Assembly (NCBI GenBank): GCA_035235625.1
Contig: CP141143.1
Location: 42,827,178-42,891,177, forward strand
Direction: 5' to 3'
DNA: 64,000 nucleotides
From: Saururus chinensis
Lineage: Eukaryota > Streptophyta > Magnoliopsida > Piperales > Saururaceae
Position numbers and translations under genes: made by a program. Every line of letters starts with the position of its first letter. The first letter of the stretch is position 1. The notes beneath the pieces were generated by a model. The model was given only the letters and a program-made list of their open reading frames with translations, ran no database searches and was not told the origin of the DNA. Shown in pieces: positions 25,745-39,500 of the stretch.

Positions 25745-26035
25745 TTAAGCCAATAAAATCATACAATTTAAAGATGAATAGTTAAATTTTGGTATAACTT
25801 TCTTGATTTTATTAGTTATTATTAACATAACAAATGAGTAAGAGGTGTATTTTAACTTTAAACAACGTAAAGATTTGTTTATAATCTTGACGAACATCGG
25901 AGTTAATCGATTAAAAGCGTACAACTTGACGAAAGGTGGCACGATTGCTTTGTTATTTAGCAAATGAGCAAGAATTTATTAAAAATAATTAAATATACAA
26001 TAACGGCAAACTTTATAAATTTGTTCTAAGTCTAG
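25745..26035 (+). repeat. Chimeric e/g monomer with about 28 bp deleted
   Basis: The monomer is 291 bp. It starts as e type (aataaaatcatac, ttcttgattttatt, aaagcgtacaac). At about 25953-25960 it jumps from ttgttatt to tagcaaatgagcaag, the form that normally precedes an h monomer. The junction therefore both deletes sequence and switches subtype, and it skips f, c', x and g of the 11-monomer order. It sits next to the deletion in the preceding monomer. Confidence 0.85.
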
Positions 26036-28587
26036 TTAAGCCAATGAAACCACATAAGTAAAGGATGAACAGTTAAATTTTGGTGTCACTCTGTCGATTT
26101 TATTTGTTATTATATACATAACAAATTAGTGAGAGGTGTATTTAAACTTTAAATAATATAAGGATTTGTGCACAATCTTGACGAACTTCGGATTTAATCG
26201 ATTAAAAGTATAAATCTTGAGAAAAGGTCGCACGATTTTTTTCTTATTGAGTGTGTTCGATTCATTCTTTTAAATTTACCAATTAAGTAAGAATTTATAT
26301 AAAAGAATTAAATACACAATAACGACGAACTTTAGAAATTTGTTCTAAATCTAGTTAAGCCAATAAAATTGTACAATTTAAGGATGAATAGTTAAATTTT
26401 GGCATCACTTTGTTGATTTTATTTCTTATTATTAACATAACAAATGATTAAGAGCTGTATTTAAACTTTAAACAACGTAAGGATTTGTTTATAATCTTGA
26501 CGAACATCGGAGTTAATCGATTAAAAGTGTATAACTTGACAAAAGGTGGCACGATTACTTTGTTATTGAGTGCGTTCGATTCATTCTTCTGAATTTAGAA
26601 AATGAGTAAGAATTTATTGAAAATAATTAAATACACAATAACAACGAACTTTAGAAATTTGTTCTAAGTCTAGTTAAGCCAATGAAATCATATAAGCAAA
26701 GGATGAACAGTTAAATTTTGGTATCACTTTGTCGATTTTATTTGTTGTTATTAACATAACAAATGAGTAAAAGGTGTATTTAAACTTTAAACAATATATG
26801 GATTTGTGTACAAACATGACGAACTTCGGATTTAATCGATTAAAAGTGTATAACTTGAGGAATGGCGGCACGATTTCTTTGTTATTGAGTGTGTTCGATT
26901 AATTTTTCTGCATTTAGCAATTGAGCAAAATTTTTTTGAAAATAATTAAATATAAAATAACAACGAACTTCAGAAATTTGTTCTAAATCTAGTTAAGCCA
27001 ATGAAATCATACAATTTAAGGATGAATAGTTAAATTTTGCTATCACTTTGTTGATTTTATTTGTTATTATTAATATAAAAAATGAGTAAGAGGTGTATTT
27101 AAACTTTAAACAACGTAAGGATTTGTTTATAATCCTGAAGAACATAGGATTTAATCGATTAAAAGTGTATAACATTACAAAAAATGGCACGATTTCTTTG
27201 TTATTGAGTGCGTTCAATTCTTTCTACTGAATTTAGCAAATGAGCAAGAATTTAATAAAAATAATTAAATATACAATAACAACGAACTTTAGAAATTTGT
27301 TCTACATCTAGTTAAGCCAATGAAATCACATAAGTAAAGGATGAACAGTTAAATTTTGGTAACACTCTGTCGATTTTATTTGTTATTATTAACATAACAA
27401 ATGAGTAAGAGGTATATTTAAACTTTAAACAATATAAAGATTTGTGTATAATCTTAACGAACATCGGATTTAATCGATTAAAAGTGTATAACTTGACGTA
27501 AGGTGGCACGATTGCTTTGTTATTGTGTGCGTTCGATTCATCATTCTGAATTTAGGAAATGAGCAAGTATTTATTAACAATAATTAAATACATAATAACG
27601 ATGAACTATAGAAATTTGTTCTAAGTCTAGTTACGCTAATGAAATCATATAAGCAAGGGATGAACAGTTAAATTTTGGTATCACTTTGTCGATTTTATTT
27701 GTTGTTATTAACATAACAAATGAGTAAAATGTATATTTAAACTTTAAACAATATAATGATTTGTATACAAACATGACGAACTTCGGATTTAATCGATTAC
27801 AAGTGTATAACTTGAGGAATGGCGGCACGATTTCTTTGTTATTGAGTGCGTTTGATTGATTTTTCTAAATTTAGCAATTGAGCAAAAATTTATTAAAAAT
27901 AATTAAATAGACAATAACGACGCACTTTGGAAATTTGTTCTAAATCTAGTTAAGCCAATAAAATCATACAATTTAAAGATGAATAGTTAAATTTTGGTAT
28001 AACTTTCTTGATTTTATTAGTTATTATTAACATAACAAATGAGTAAGAGGTGTATTTTAACTTTAAACAACGTAAAGATTTGTTTATAATCTTGACGAAC
28101 ATCGGAGTTAATCGATTAAAAGCGTATAACTTGACGAAAGGTGGCACGATTGCTTTGTTATTGAGTTCGTTCGATTCATTTTTCTGAAGTTAGAAATTGC
28201 GCAAAAATTTATTAAAAATAATTTAGTACACAATAACGAAGAACTTTAGAAATTTGTTCTAAATCTTGTTAGGCCAATGAAATCATACAATTTAAGGATG
28301 AATAGTTAAATTTTGGTATCACTTTGTTGATTTTATATGTTATTATTAACATAACAAATGAGTAATAGGTGTATTTAAACTTTAAACAACGTAAGGATTT
28401 GTTTATAATCTTGACGAACATCGGATTTAATCGATTAAAAGTGTATAACATTACAAAAGGTGGCACGATTTCTTTGTTATTGAGTGCGTTCAATTCATTC
28501 TACTGAATTTAGCAAATGAGCAAGAATTTATTAAAAATAATTAAATATACAATAACGACAAACTTTATAAATTTGTTCTAAGTCTAG
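26036..28587 (+). repeat. Shortened HOR unit, 8 monomers (h-i-a-b-c-d-e-f)
   Basis: Monomers start at 26036, 26355, 26674, 26993, 27312, 27631, 27950 and 28269 and follow the 11-monomer order up to f. The next monomer, at 28588, is again h. The c'-x-g tail is missing, as expected after unequal exchange between misaligned units. Confidence 0.83.
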
Positions 28588-30180
28588 TTAAGCCAATGAA
28601 ATCACATAAGTAAAGGATGAACAGTTAAATTTTGGTGTCACTCTGTCGATTTTATTTGTTATTATATACATAACAAATTAGTGAGAGGTGTATTTAAACT
28701 TTAAACAATATAAGGATTTGTGCACAATCTTGACGAACTTCGGATTTAATCGATTAAAAGTATATAACTTGAGAAAAGGTCGCACGATTTCTTTATTATT
28801 GAGTGTGTTCGATTCATTCTTTTAAATTTACCAATTAAGTAAGAATTTATATAAAATAATTAAATACACAATAACGACGAACTTTTGAAATTTGTTCTAA
28901 ATCTAGTTAAGCCAATAAAATTATACAATTAAGGATGAATAATTAAATTTTGGTATCACTTTGTTGATTTTATTTGTAATTATTAACATAACAAATGATT
29001 AAGAGGTGTATTTAAACTTTAAACAACGTAAGAATTTGTTTATAATCTTGACGAACTTCGGAGTTAATCGATTAAAAGTGTATAACTTGACGAAAGGTGG
29101 CACGATTACTTTGTTATTTAGTGCGTTCGATTCATTTTTCTAAAGTTAGCAATTGAGCAAAAATTTATTAAAATAATTAAATACACAATAACGACGAACG
29201 TTAGAAATTTGTTCTAAATCTAGTTAAGCCAATGAAATCATACAATTTAAGGAAAAATAGTTAAATTTTGGTATCACTTTGTTGATTTTATATGTTATTA
29301 TTAACATAACAAATGAGTAGTAGGTGTATTTAAACTTTAAACAACGTAAGGATTTGTTTATAATCTTGACGAACATCGGATTTAATCGATTAAAAGTGTA
29401 TAACATTACAAAAGGTGGCACGATTTCTTTGTTATTGAGTGCGTTCAATTCATTCTACTGAATTTAGCAAATGGGCAAGAATTTATTAAAAATAATTAAA
29501 TACACAATAACGACGAACTTTATAAATTTGTTCTAAGTCTAGTTAAGCTAATGAAATCATATAAGCAAAGGATGAACAGTTAAATTTTGGTGTCACTCTG
29601 TCGATTTTATTTCTTGTTATTAACATAACAAATGAGTAAAAGGTATATTTAAACTTTAAACAATATAATGATTTGTATACAAACATGACGAACTTTGGAT
29701 TTAATCGATTACAAGTGTATAACTTGAGGAATGGCGGCACGATTTCTTTGTTATTGAGTGCGTTTGATTGATTTTTCTAAATTTAGCAATTGAGCAAAAA
29801 TTTATTGAAAATAATTAAATACACAATAACAACGAACGTCAGAAATTTGTTCTAAATTTAGTTAAGCCAATGAAATCATACAATTTAAGGATGAATAGTT
29901 AAATTTTGGTATCACTTTGTTGATTTTATATGTTATTATTAACATAACAAATGAGTAAGAGGTGTATTTAAACTTTAAACAACGTAAGGATTTGTTTATA
30001 ATCTTGACGAACATCGGATTTAATCGATTAAAAGTGTATAACATTACAAACGGTGGCACAATTTCTTTGTTATTGAGTGTGTTCAATTCATTCTACTGAA
30101 TTTAGCAAATGAGTAAGAATTTATTAAAAATAATTAAATATACAATAACGACAAACTTTATAAATTTGTTCTAAGTCTAG
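28588..30180 (+). repeat. Shortened HOR unit, 5 monomers (h-i-g-d'-g)
   Basis: Monomers start at 28588 (h), 28907 (i), 29224 (g), 29543 (d') and 29862 (g). The i monomer lost one T (acaattaagg) and is 317 bp long. The middle of the standard order (a to f) is absent, and the d'-g end is retained. Confidence 0.8.
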
Positions 30181-32413
30181 TTAAGCCAATGAAATCACAT
30201 AAGTAAAGGATGAACAGTTAAATTTTGGTGTCACTCTATCGATTTTATTTGTTATTATTTACATAACAAATTAGTAAAAGGTGTATTTAAACTTTAAACA
30301 ATATAAGGATTTGTGCACAATCTTGACGAACTTCGGATTTAATCGATTAAAAGTATAAAACTTGAGAAAAGGTCGCACGATTTCTTTATTATTGAGTGTG
30401 TTCGATTCATTCTTTTAAAATTACCAATTAAGTAAGAATTTATATAAAATAATTAAATACATAATAATGACGAACTTTTGAAATTTGTTCTAAATCTAGT
30501 TAAGCCAATAAAATTATACAATTTAAGGATGAATAGTTAAATTTTGGCATCACTTTGTTGATTTTATTTGTTATTATTAACATAACAAATGATTAAGAGG
30601 TGTATTTAAACTTTAAACAACGTAAAGATTTGTGTATAATTTTAACAAACATCGGATTTAATCGATTAAAAGTGCATAACCTGACGGAAGGTGGCACGAT
30701 TAGTTTGTTATTGTGTGCGTTCAATTCATTCTTCTGAATTTATGAAATAAGCAAGAATTTATTGAAAAATAATTAAATACACAATAACAACGAACTTTAG
30801 AAATTTGTTCTAAGTCTAGTTAAGCTAATGAAATCATATAAGCAAAGGATGAACAGTTAAATTTTGGTATCACTTTGTCGATTTTATTTGTTGTTATTAA
30901 CATAACAAATGGGTAAAATGTATATTTAAACTTTAAACAATATAGGGATTTGTATACAAACATGACGAACTTCGGATTTAATCGATTACAAGTGTATAAC
31001 TTGAGGAATGGCGGCACGATTTCTTTGTTATTGAGTGCGTTTGATTGATTTTTCTAAATTTAGCAATTGAGCAAAAATTTATTGAAAATAATTAAATAGA
31101 CAATAACGACGAACTTTGGAAATTTGTTCTAAATCTAGTTAAGCCAATAAAATCATACAATTTAAAGATGAATAGTTAAATTTTGGTATAACTTCTTGAT
31201 TTTATTAGTTATTATTAACATAACAAATGAGTAAGAGGTGTATTTTAACTTTAAACAACGTAAAGATTTGTTTATAATCTTGACAAACATCGGAGTTAAT
31301 CGATTAAAAGCATATAACTTGACGAAAGGTGGCACGATTGCTTTGTTATTTAGTACGTTCGATTCATTTTTCTAAAGTTAGCAATTGAGCAAAAATTTAT
31401 TCAAAATAATTAAATACACAATAACGACGAACGTCAGAAATTTGTTCTAAATCTAGTTAAGCAAATGAAATCATACAATTTAAGGATGAATAGTTAAATT
31501 TTGGTATCACTTTGTTGATTTTATATGTTATTATTAACATAACAAATGAGTTATAGGTGTATTTAAACTTTAAACAATGTAATGATTTGTTTATAATCTT
31601 GACGAACATCGGATTTAATCGATTAAAAGTGTATAACATTACAAAAGGTGGCACGATTTCTTTGTTATTGAGTGCGTTTAATTCATTCTACAGAATTTAG
31701 CAAATGAGCAAGAATTTATTAAAAATAATTAAATATACAATAAGAACGAACTTTAGAAATTTGTTCTAAGTCTAGTTAAGCCAATGAAATCACATAAGTA
31801 AAGGATGAACAGTTAAATTTTGGTAACACTCTGTTGATTTTATTTGTTATTATTAACATAACAAATGAGTAAGAGGTGTATTTAAACTTTAAAGAATATA
31901 AAGATTTGTGTATAATCTTAACGAACATCGGATTTAATCGATTAAAAGTGTATAACTTGACGTATGGTGGCACGATTGCTTTGTTATTGTGTGCGTTCGA
32001 TTCATTCTTCTAAATTTAGGAAATGAGCAAGAATTTCTTGAATGTAATTAAATACACAATAACGACGAACTTTAGAAATTTGTTCTAAGTCTAGTTAAGC
32101 CAATGAAATCATATAAGCAAAGGATGAACAGTTAAATTTTGGTATCACTTTGTCGATTTTATTTGTTATTATTAACATAACAAATGAGTAAGAGGTGTAT
32201 TTAAACTTTAAACAACGTAAGGATTTGTTTATAATCTTGACGAACATCGGATTTAATCGATTAAAAGTGTATAACATTACGAAAGGTGGCACGATTTCTT
32301 TGTTATTGAGTGCGTTCAATTCATTCTACTGAATTTAGCAAATGAGCAAGAATTTATTAAAAATAATTAAATACACAATAAGGACGAACTTTATAAATTT
32401 GTTCTATGTCTTG
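30181..32413 (+). repeat. Shortened HOR unit, 7 monomers (h-i-d-e-f-c'-x)
   Basis: Monomers start at 30181 (h), 30500 (i), 30820 (d), 31139 (e), 31457 (f), 31776 (c') and 32095 (a/g-like mixture). Relative to the 11-monomer order, a-b-c and g are missing. The end of the c' monomer carries the rare string tttcttgaatgtaatt at 32034-32049, which reappears near 47686. Confidence 0.8.
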
Positions 32414-34646
32414 TTAAGCCAATGAAATCACATAAGTAAAGGATGAACAGTTAAATTTTGGTGTCACTCTGTCGATTTTATTTGTTATTATTTACATAAC
32501 AAATTAGTAAGAGGTGTATTTAAACTTTAAACAATATAAGGATTTGTGCACAATCTTGACGAACTTCGGATTTAATCGATTAAAAGTGTATAACTTGAGA
32601 AAAGGTCGCACGATTTCTTTATTATTGAGTGTGTTCGATTCATTCTTTTAAATTTACCAATTAAGTAAGAATTTATATAAAATAATTAAATACACAATAA
32701 CGACGAACTTTTGAAATTTGTTCTAAATCTAGTTAAGCCAATAAAATTATACAATTTAAGGATGAATAGTTAAATTTTGGTATCACTTTGTTGATTTTAT
32801 TTGTTATTATTAACATAACAAATGATTAAGAGGTGTATTTAAACTTTAAACAACGTAAGGATTTGTTTATAATCTTGAGGAACATCGTAGTTAATCGATT
32901 AAAAGTGTATAACTTGACGAAAGGTGGCACGATTACTTTGTTATTGAGTGCGTTCGATTCATTCTTCTGAATTTAGAAAATGAGTAAGAATTTATTGAAA
33001 ATAATTAAATACACAATAACGAGGAACTTTAGAAATTTGTTCTATGTCTAATTAAGCCAATGAAATCATATAAGCAAAGGATGAACAGTTAAATTTTGGT
33101 ATCACTTTGTCGATTTTATTTGTTGTTATTAACATAACAAATGAGTAAAAGGTGTATTTAAACTTTAAACAATATAAGGATTTGTGTACAAACATGACGA
33201 ACTTCGGATTTAATCGATTAAAAGTGTATAACTTGAGGAATGGCGGCATGATTTCTTTGTTATTGAGTGTGTTCGATTAATTTTTCTGCATTTAGCAATT
33301 GTGCAAAAATTTATTGAAAATAATTAAATATACAATAACAACGAACTTTAGAAATTTGTTCTAAATCTAGTTAAGCCAATGAAATCATACAATTTAAGGA
33401 TGAATAGTTAAATTTTGGTATCACTTTGTTGATTTTATTTGTTATTATTAACATAACAAATGAGTAAGAGGTGTATTTAAACTTTAAACAACGTAAGGAT
33501 TTGTTTATAATCTTGAAGAACATAGGATTTAATCGATTAAAAGTGTATAACATTACAAAAGGTGGCACGATTTCTTTGTTATTGAGTGCGTTAAATTCAT
33601 TCTACTGAATTTAGCAAATGAGCAAGAATTTATTAAAAATAATTAAATACACAATAACGACGAACTTTAGAAATTTGTTCTAAGTCTAGTTAAGCTAATG
33701 AAATCACATAAGTAAAGGATGAATAGTTAAATTTTGGTATCACTCTGTCGATTTTATTTATTATTATTAACATAACAAATTAGTAAGAGGTGTATTTAAA
33801 CTTTAAACAATATAAGGATTTGTGCACAATCTTGACTAACTTCGGATTTAATCGATTAAAAGTGTATTACTTGAGAAAAGGTCGCACGATTTCTTTATTA
33901 TTGAGTGTGTTCGATTCATTCTTTTAAATTTAACAATTAAGTAAGAATTTATAGAAAATAATTAAATACACAATAACGACAAACTTTAAAATTTTGTTCT
34001 AAGTCTAGTTAAGCCAATGAAATTATATAAATAAAGCATGAACAGTTAAATTTTTGTATCAATCTGTCGATTTTATTTGTTATTATTAACATAACAAATG
34101 AGTAAGAGGTGTATTTAAACTTTAAACAACGTAAAGATTTGTTTAAAATCTTGACTAACATCGTAGTTAATCGATTAAAAGTGTATAACTTGACGAAAGG
34201 TGGCACAATTGCTTTGTTATTTAGTACGTTCGATTAATTTTTCTAAAGTTAACAATTGAGCAAAAATTTATTGAAAATAATTAAATACACAATAACGACG
34301 AACTTTAGAAATTTGTTCTAAATCTAGTTAAGCCAATGAAATCATACAATTTAAGGCTGAATAGTTAAATTTTGGTATCACTTTGTTGATTTTATTTGTT
34401 GCTATTAGCATAACAAATGAGTAGTAGGTGTATTTGAACTTTAAACAACGTAAGGATTTGTTTATAATCTTGACGAACATCGGATTTAATCGATTAAAAG
34501 TGTATAACATTACGAAAGGTGGCACGATTTCTTTGTTATTGAGTGCGTTCAATTCATTCTACTGAATTTAGAAAATGAGTAAGAATTTATTTAAAATAAT
34601 TAAATACACAATAACGATGAACTTTAGAAATTTGTTCTATGTCTAG
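32414..34646 (+). repeat. Seven-monomer unit (h-i-a-b plus a left-block pair)
   Basis: Monomers at 32414 (h), 32733 (i), 33052 (a) and 33371 (b) follow the standard order and resemble 34647-35922 at a 2233-bp (7-monomer) offset. They are followed by 33690 and 34009, which belong to a pair otherwise seen in the left block, and by a g-like monomer at 34328. Confidence 0.8.
33690..34327 (+). repeat. Left-block monomer pair embedded in the main HOR
   Basis: The monomer at 33690 has gtgcacaatcttgactaac, attacttgag and tttattattattaac, and the next has ataaataaagcatgaa and ttgtatcaatctg. This ordered pair otherwise occurs at 4346/4665, 6577/6895 and 10082/10400. The distance from 10082 is 23,608 bp, close to 74 monomers. 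Long-range copying or conversion within the array is the likely cause. Confidence 0.8.
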
Positions 34647-36241
34647 TTAAGCCAATGAAATCATATAAGCAAAGGATGAACAATTAAATTTTGGTGTCAC
34701 TCTATCGATTTTATTTGTTATTATATACATAACAAATTAGTGAGAGGTGTATTTAAACTTTAAACAATATAAGGATTTGTGCACAATCTTGACGAACTTC
34801 GGATTTAATCGATTAAAAGTATATAACTTGAGAAAAGGTCGCACGATTTCTTTATTATTGAGTGTGTTCGATTCATTCTTTTAAATTTACCAATTAAGTA
34901 AGAATTTATATAAAATAATTAAATACACAATAACGAGGAACTTTTGAAATTTGTTCTAAATCTAGTTAAGCCAATAAAATTATACAATTTAAGGATGAAT
35001 TGTTAAATTTTGGTATCACTTTGCTGATTTTATTTGTAATTATTAACATAACAAATGATTAAGAGGTGTATTTAAACTTTAAACAACGTAAGGATTTGTT
35101 TATAATCTTGACGAACATCGGAGTTAATCGATTAAAAGTGTATAACTTGACGAAAGGTGGCACGATTACTTTGTTATTGAGTGCGTTCGATTCATTCTTC
35201 TGAATTTAGAAAATGAGTAAGAATTTATTGAAAATAATTAAATACACAATAACGATGAACTTTAGAAATTTGTTCTATGTCTAGTTAAGCCAATGAAATC
35301 ATATAAGCAAAGGATGAACAGTTAAATTTTGGTATCACTTTGTCGATTTTATTTGTTGTTATTAACATAACAAATGAGTAAAAGGTGTATTTAAACTTTA
35401 AACAATATAAGGATTTGTGTACAAACATGACGAACTTCGGATTTAATCGATTAAAAGTGTATAACTTGAGGAATGGCGGCACGATTTCTTTGTTATTGAG
35501 TGTGTTCGATTCATTTTTCTGAATTTAGCAATTGAGCAAAAATTTATTGAAAATAATTAAATACACAATAACGACGAACTTTAGAAATTTGTTCTAAATC
35601 TAGTTAAGCCAATGAAATCATACAATTTAAGGATGAATAGTTAAATTTTGGTATCACTTTGTTGATTTTATTTGTTATTATTAACATAACAAATGAGTAA
35701 GAGGTGTATTTAAACTTTAAACAACGTAAGGATTTGTTTATAATCTTGACGAACATCGGATTTAATCGATTAAAAGTGTATAACATTACGAAAGGTGGCA
35801 CGATTTCTTTGTTATTGAGTGCGTTCAATTCATTCTACTGAATTTAGCAAATGAGCAAGAATTTATTAAAAATAATTAAATACACAATAACAACGAACTT
35901 TAGAAATTTGTTCTAAGTCTAGTTAAGCCAATGAAATCACATAAGTAAAGGATGAACAGTTAAATTTTGGTATCACTTTGTCGATTTTATTTGTTATTAT
36001 TAACATAACAAATGAGTAAGAGGTGTATTTAAACTTTAAACAATATAATGATTTATGTATAATCTTAACGAACATCGGATTTAATCGATTAAAAGTGTAT
36101 GACTTGACGAAAGGTGGCACGATTGCTTTGTTATTTAGTTCGTTCGATTCATTTTTCTGAAGTTAGCAATTGTGCAAAAATTTATTAAAAATAATTAAAT
36201 ACACAATAACGAAGAACTTTAGAAATTTGTTCTAAATCTAG
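34647..36241 (+). repeat. Start of a further HOR unit (h-i-a-b-c-like)
   Basis: Monomers start at 34647 (h), 34966 (i), 35285 (a), 35604 (b-like, without the cttgaagaacatagg mark) and 35923 (c-like, with ggtatcactttg in place of ggtaacactctg). They track 32414-33689 and then fade towards the consensus, the last clear HOR unit before the transition zone. Confidence 0.75.
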
Positions 36242-36589
36242 TTAAGCCAATAAAATCATACAATTTAAGGATGAATAGTTAAATTTTGGTATCACTTTGT
36301 TGATTTTATTTGTTATTATTAACATAACAAATGAGTAAGATGTGTATTTAAACTTTAAACAACGTAAGGATTTGTTTATAATCTTGACGAACATCGGAGT
36401 TAATCGATTAAAAGCGTATAACTTGACGAAAGGTGGCACGATTGCTTTGTTATTGAGTTCGTTCGATTCATTTTTCTGAAGTTAGCAATTGCGCAAAAAT
36501 TTATTAAAAATAATTTAGTATACAATAACGAAGAACTTTAGAAATTTGTTGATTTTAAGGATGAATAGTTAAATTTGTTCTAAGTCTAG
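36242..36589 (+). repeat. Monomer with a 29-bp templated insertion
   Basis: The monomer is 348 bp. After aaatttgtt (36542-36550) it contains gattttaaggatgaatagtt, then a second aaatttgtt (36571-36579) that continues into the normal monomer end. The inserted segment copies the start region of a monomer (tttaaggatgaatagttaaattt), about 30 bp into the unit. This looks like a brief template switch into another monomer and back, using the aaattt homology. Confidence 0.87.
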
Positions 36590-39500
36590 TTAAGCCAAAG
36601 AAATCACATCAGTAAAGGATGAATAGTTAAATTTTGGTATTACTCTGTCGATTTTATTTATTATTATTAACATAACAAATTAGTAAGAGGTGTATTTAAA
36701 CTTTAAACAATATAAGGATTTGTGCACAATCTTGACTAACTTCGGATTTAATCGATTAAAAGTGTATAACTTGACGAAAGGTGGCACGATTGCTTTGTTA
36801 TTGAGTTCGTTCGATTCATTTTTCTGAAGTTAGCAATTGTGCAAAAATTTATTGAAAATAATTAAATACACAATAACGAAGAACTTTAGAAATTTGTTCT
36901 AAATCTAGTTAAGCTAATAAAATCATACAATTTAAAGATGAATAGTTAAATTTTGGTATAACTTTCTTGATTTTATTAGTTATTATTAACATAACAAATG
37001 AGTAAGAGGTGTATTTAAACTTTAAACAACATAAAGATTTGTTTATAATCTTGACGAACATCGTAGTTAATCGATTAAAAGTTTATAACTTGACGAAAGG
37101 TGGCACGATTGCTTTGTTATTGAGTACGTTCGATTCATTTTTCTAAAGTTAGCAATTGAGCAAAAATTTATTGAAAATAATTAAATACAGAATAACGACG
37201 AACTTTAGAAATTTGTTCTAAATCTAGTTAAGCCAATGAAATCATACAATTTAAGGATGAATAGTTAAATTTTGGTATCACTTTGTTGATTTTATATGTT
37301 ATTATTAACATAACAAATGAGTAGTAGGTGTATTTAAACTTTAAACAAAGTAAGGATTTATTTATAATCTTGACGAACATCGGATTTAATCGATTAAAAG
37401 TGTATAAGATTACAAAAGGTGGCGCGATTTCTTTGTTATTGAGTGCGTTGAATTCTTTCTACTGAATTTAGCAAATGAGCAAAAATTTATTAAAATAATT
37501 AAATACACAATAACGACGAACTTCAGAAATTTATTCTAAATCTAGTTAAGCCAATCAAATCATACAATTTAAGGATGAATATTTAAATTTTGGTATCACT
37601 TAATTGATTTTATTTGTTATTATTAACATAACAAATGAGTAAGAGGTGTATTTAAATTTTAAACAACGTAAGGATTTGTCTATAATCAGGACGAACATCG
37701 GATTTAATCGATTAAAAGTGTATAACGTGACGAAAGGTAACACGATTTCTTTGTTATTCAGTGCATTCAATTCATTATGCTGAATTTAGCAATTGAGGAA
37801 GAATTTATTAAAAATAATTAAATACACAATAACGACGAACTTTAGAAATTTGTTCTAAGTCTACTTAAGCCAATGAAATCACTTATATAAAGGATGAACT
37901 GTTAAATTTTGGTATCACTTTGTCGATTTTATTTGTTATTATTAACATAACAAATGAGTAAGAGGTGTATTTAAACTTTAAACAATATAAGGATTTGTGT
38001 ACGAACTTGACGAACTTCGGATTTAATTAATTAGAAGTGTATAACTTGAGGAATGGCGGCACGATTTATTTGTTATTGAGTCCGTTCGATTCATTCTTCT
38101 GAATTTAGCAATTGAGCAAGAATTTATTGTAAAAATAATTAAATACACAATAACGATGAACTTTGGAAATTTGTTCTAAATCTAGTTAAGCCAATGAAAT
38201 CATACAATTTAAAGATGAATAGTTAAATTTTGGTATCACTTTGTTGATTTTATTTGTTATTATTAACATAACAAATCCGTAAGAAGTGTATTTAATCTTT
38301 TAACAATATAAGGATTTGTGTACAATCTTGACGAACATCGGATTTAATCGATTTAAAGTGTATAACTGGACGAAAGGTGGCACGACTGCTTTGTTATTGA
38401 GTGTGTTCGATTCATTCTTCTAAGTTTAGCAATTAAGCAAAAATTTATTAAAAATAATTAAATACACAATAACGACGAACTTTCGAAATTTGTTCTAAAT
38501 CTAGTTAAGCCAATGAAATCATACAATTTAAGGATGAATAGTTAAATTTTGGTATCACTTTGTTGATTTTATTTGTTATTATTAACATAACAAATGAGTA
38601 AGAGGTGTATTTAAACTTTAAACAACGTAAGGATTTGTTTATAATCTTGACGAACATCGGATTTAATCGATTAAAAGTGTATAACATGACGAAAGGTAGC
38701 ACGATTTCTTTGTTATTTAGTGCATTCAATTCATTATACTGAATTTAGCAAATGAGCAAGAATTTATTAAAAATAATTAAATACACAATAACGACGAACT
38801 TTAGAAATTTGTTCTAAGTCTAGTTAAGCCAATGAAATCACATAAGTAAAGGATGAACAGTTAAATTTTGGTATCACTCTGTCGATTTTATTTGTTATTA
38901 TTAACATAACAAATTAGTAAGAGGTGTATTTAAACTTTAAACAATATAAGGATTTGTGCACAATCTTGACGAACTTCGGATTTAATCGATTAAAAGTGTA
39001 TAACTTGAGAAAAGGTCGCACGATTTCTTTATTATTGAGTGTGTTCGATTCATTCTTTTAAATTTACCAATTAAGTAAGAATTTATATAAAATAATTAAA
39101 TACACAATAACGACGAACTTTGGAAATTTGTTCTAAATCTAGTTAAGCCAATGAAATTATATAAGTAAAGCATGAACAGTTAAATTTTTGTATCAATCTG
39201 TCGATTTTATTTGTTATTATTAACATAACAAATTAGTAAGAGGTGTATTTAAACTTTAAACAATATAAGGATTTGTGTACAATCTTGACGAACTTCGGAG
39301 TTAATCGATTAAAAGTGTATAACTTGACGAAAGGTGGCACGATTACTTTGTTATTGAGTGCGTTCGATTCATTCTTCTGAATTTAGCAATTGAGCAAAAA
39401 TTTATTAAAATAATTAAATACACAATAACGACGAACTTCAGAAATTTATTCTAAATCTAGTTAAGCCAATGAAATCATACAATTTAAGGATGAATAGTTA

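Noticed and set aside
36551..36579. Small foreign insertion at 36.55 kb
   Set aside because: The inserted bases match the satellite's own start region, so it is a templated internal copy.
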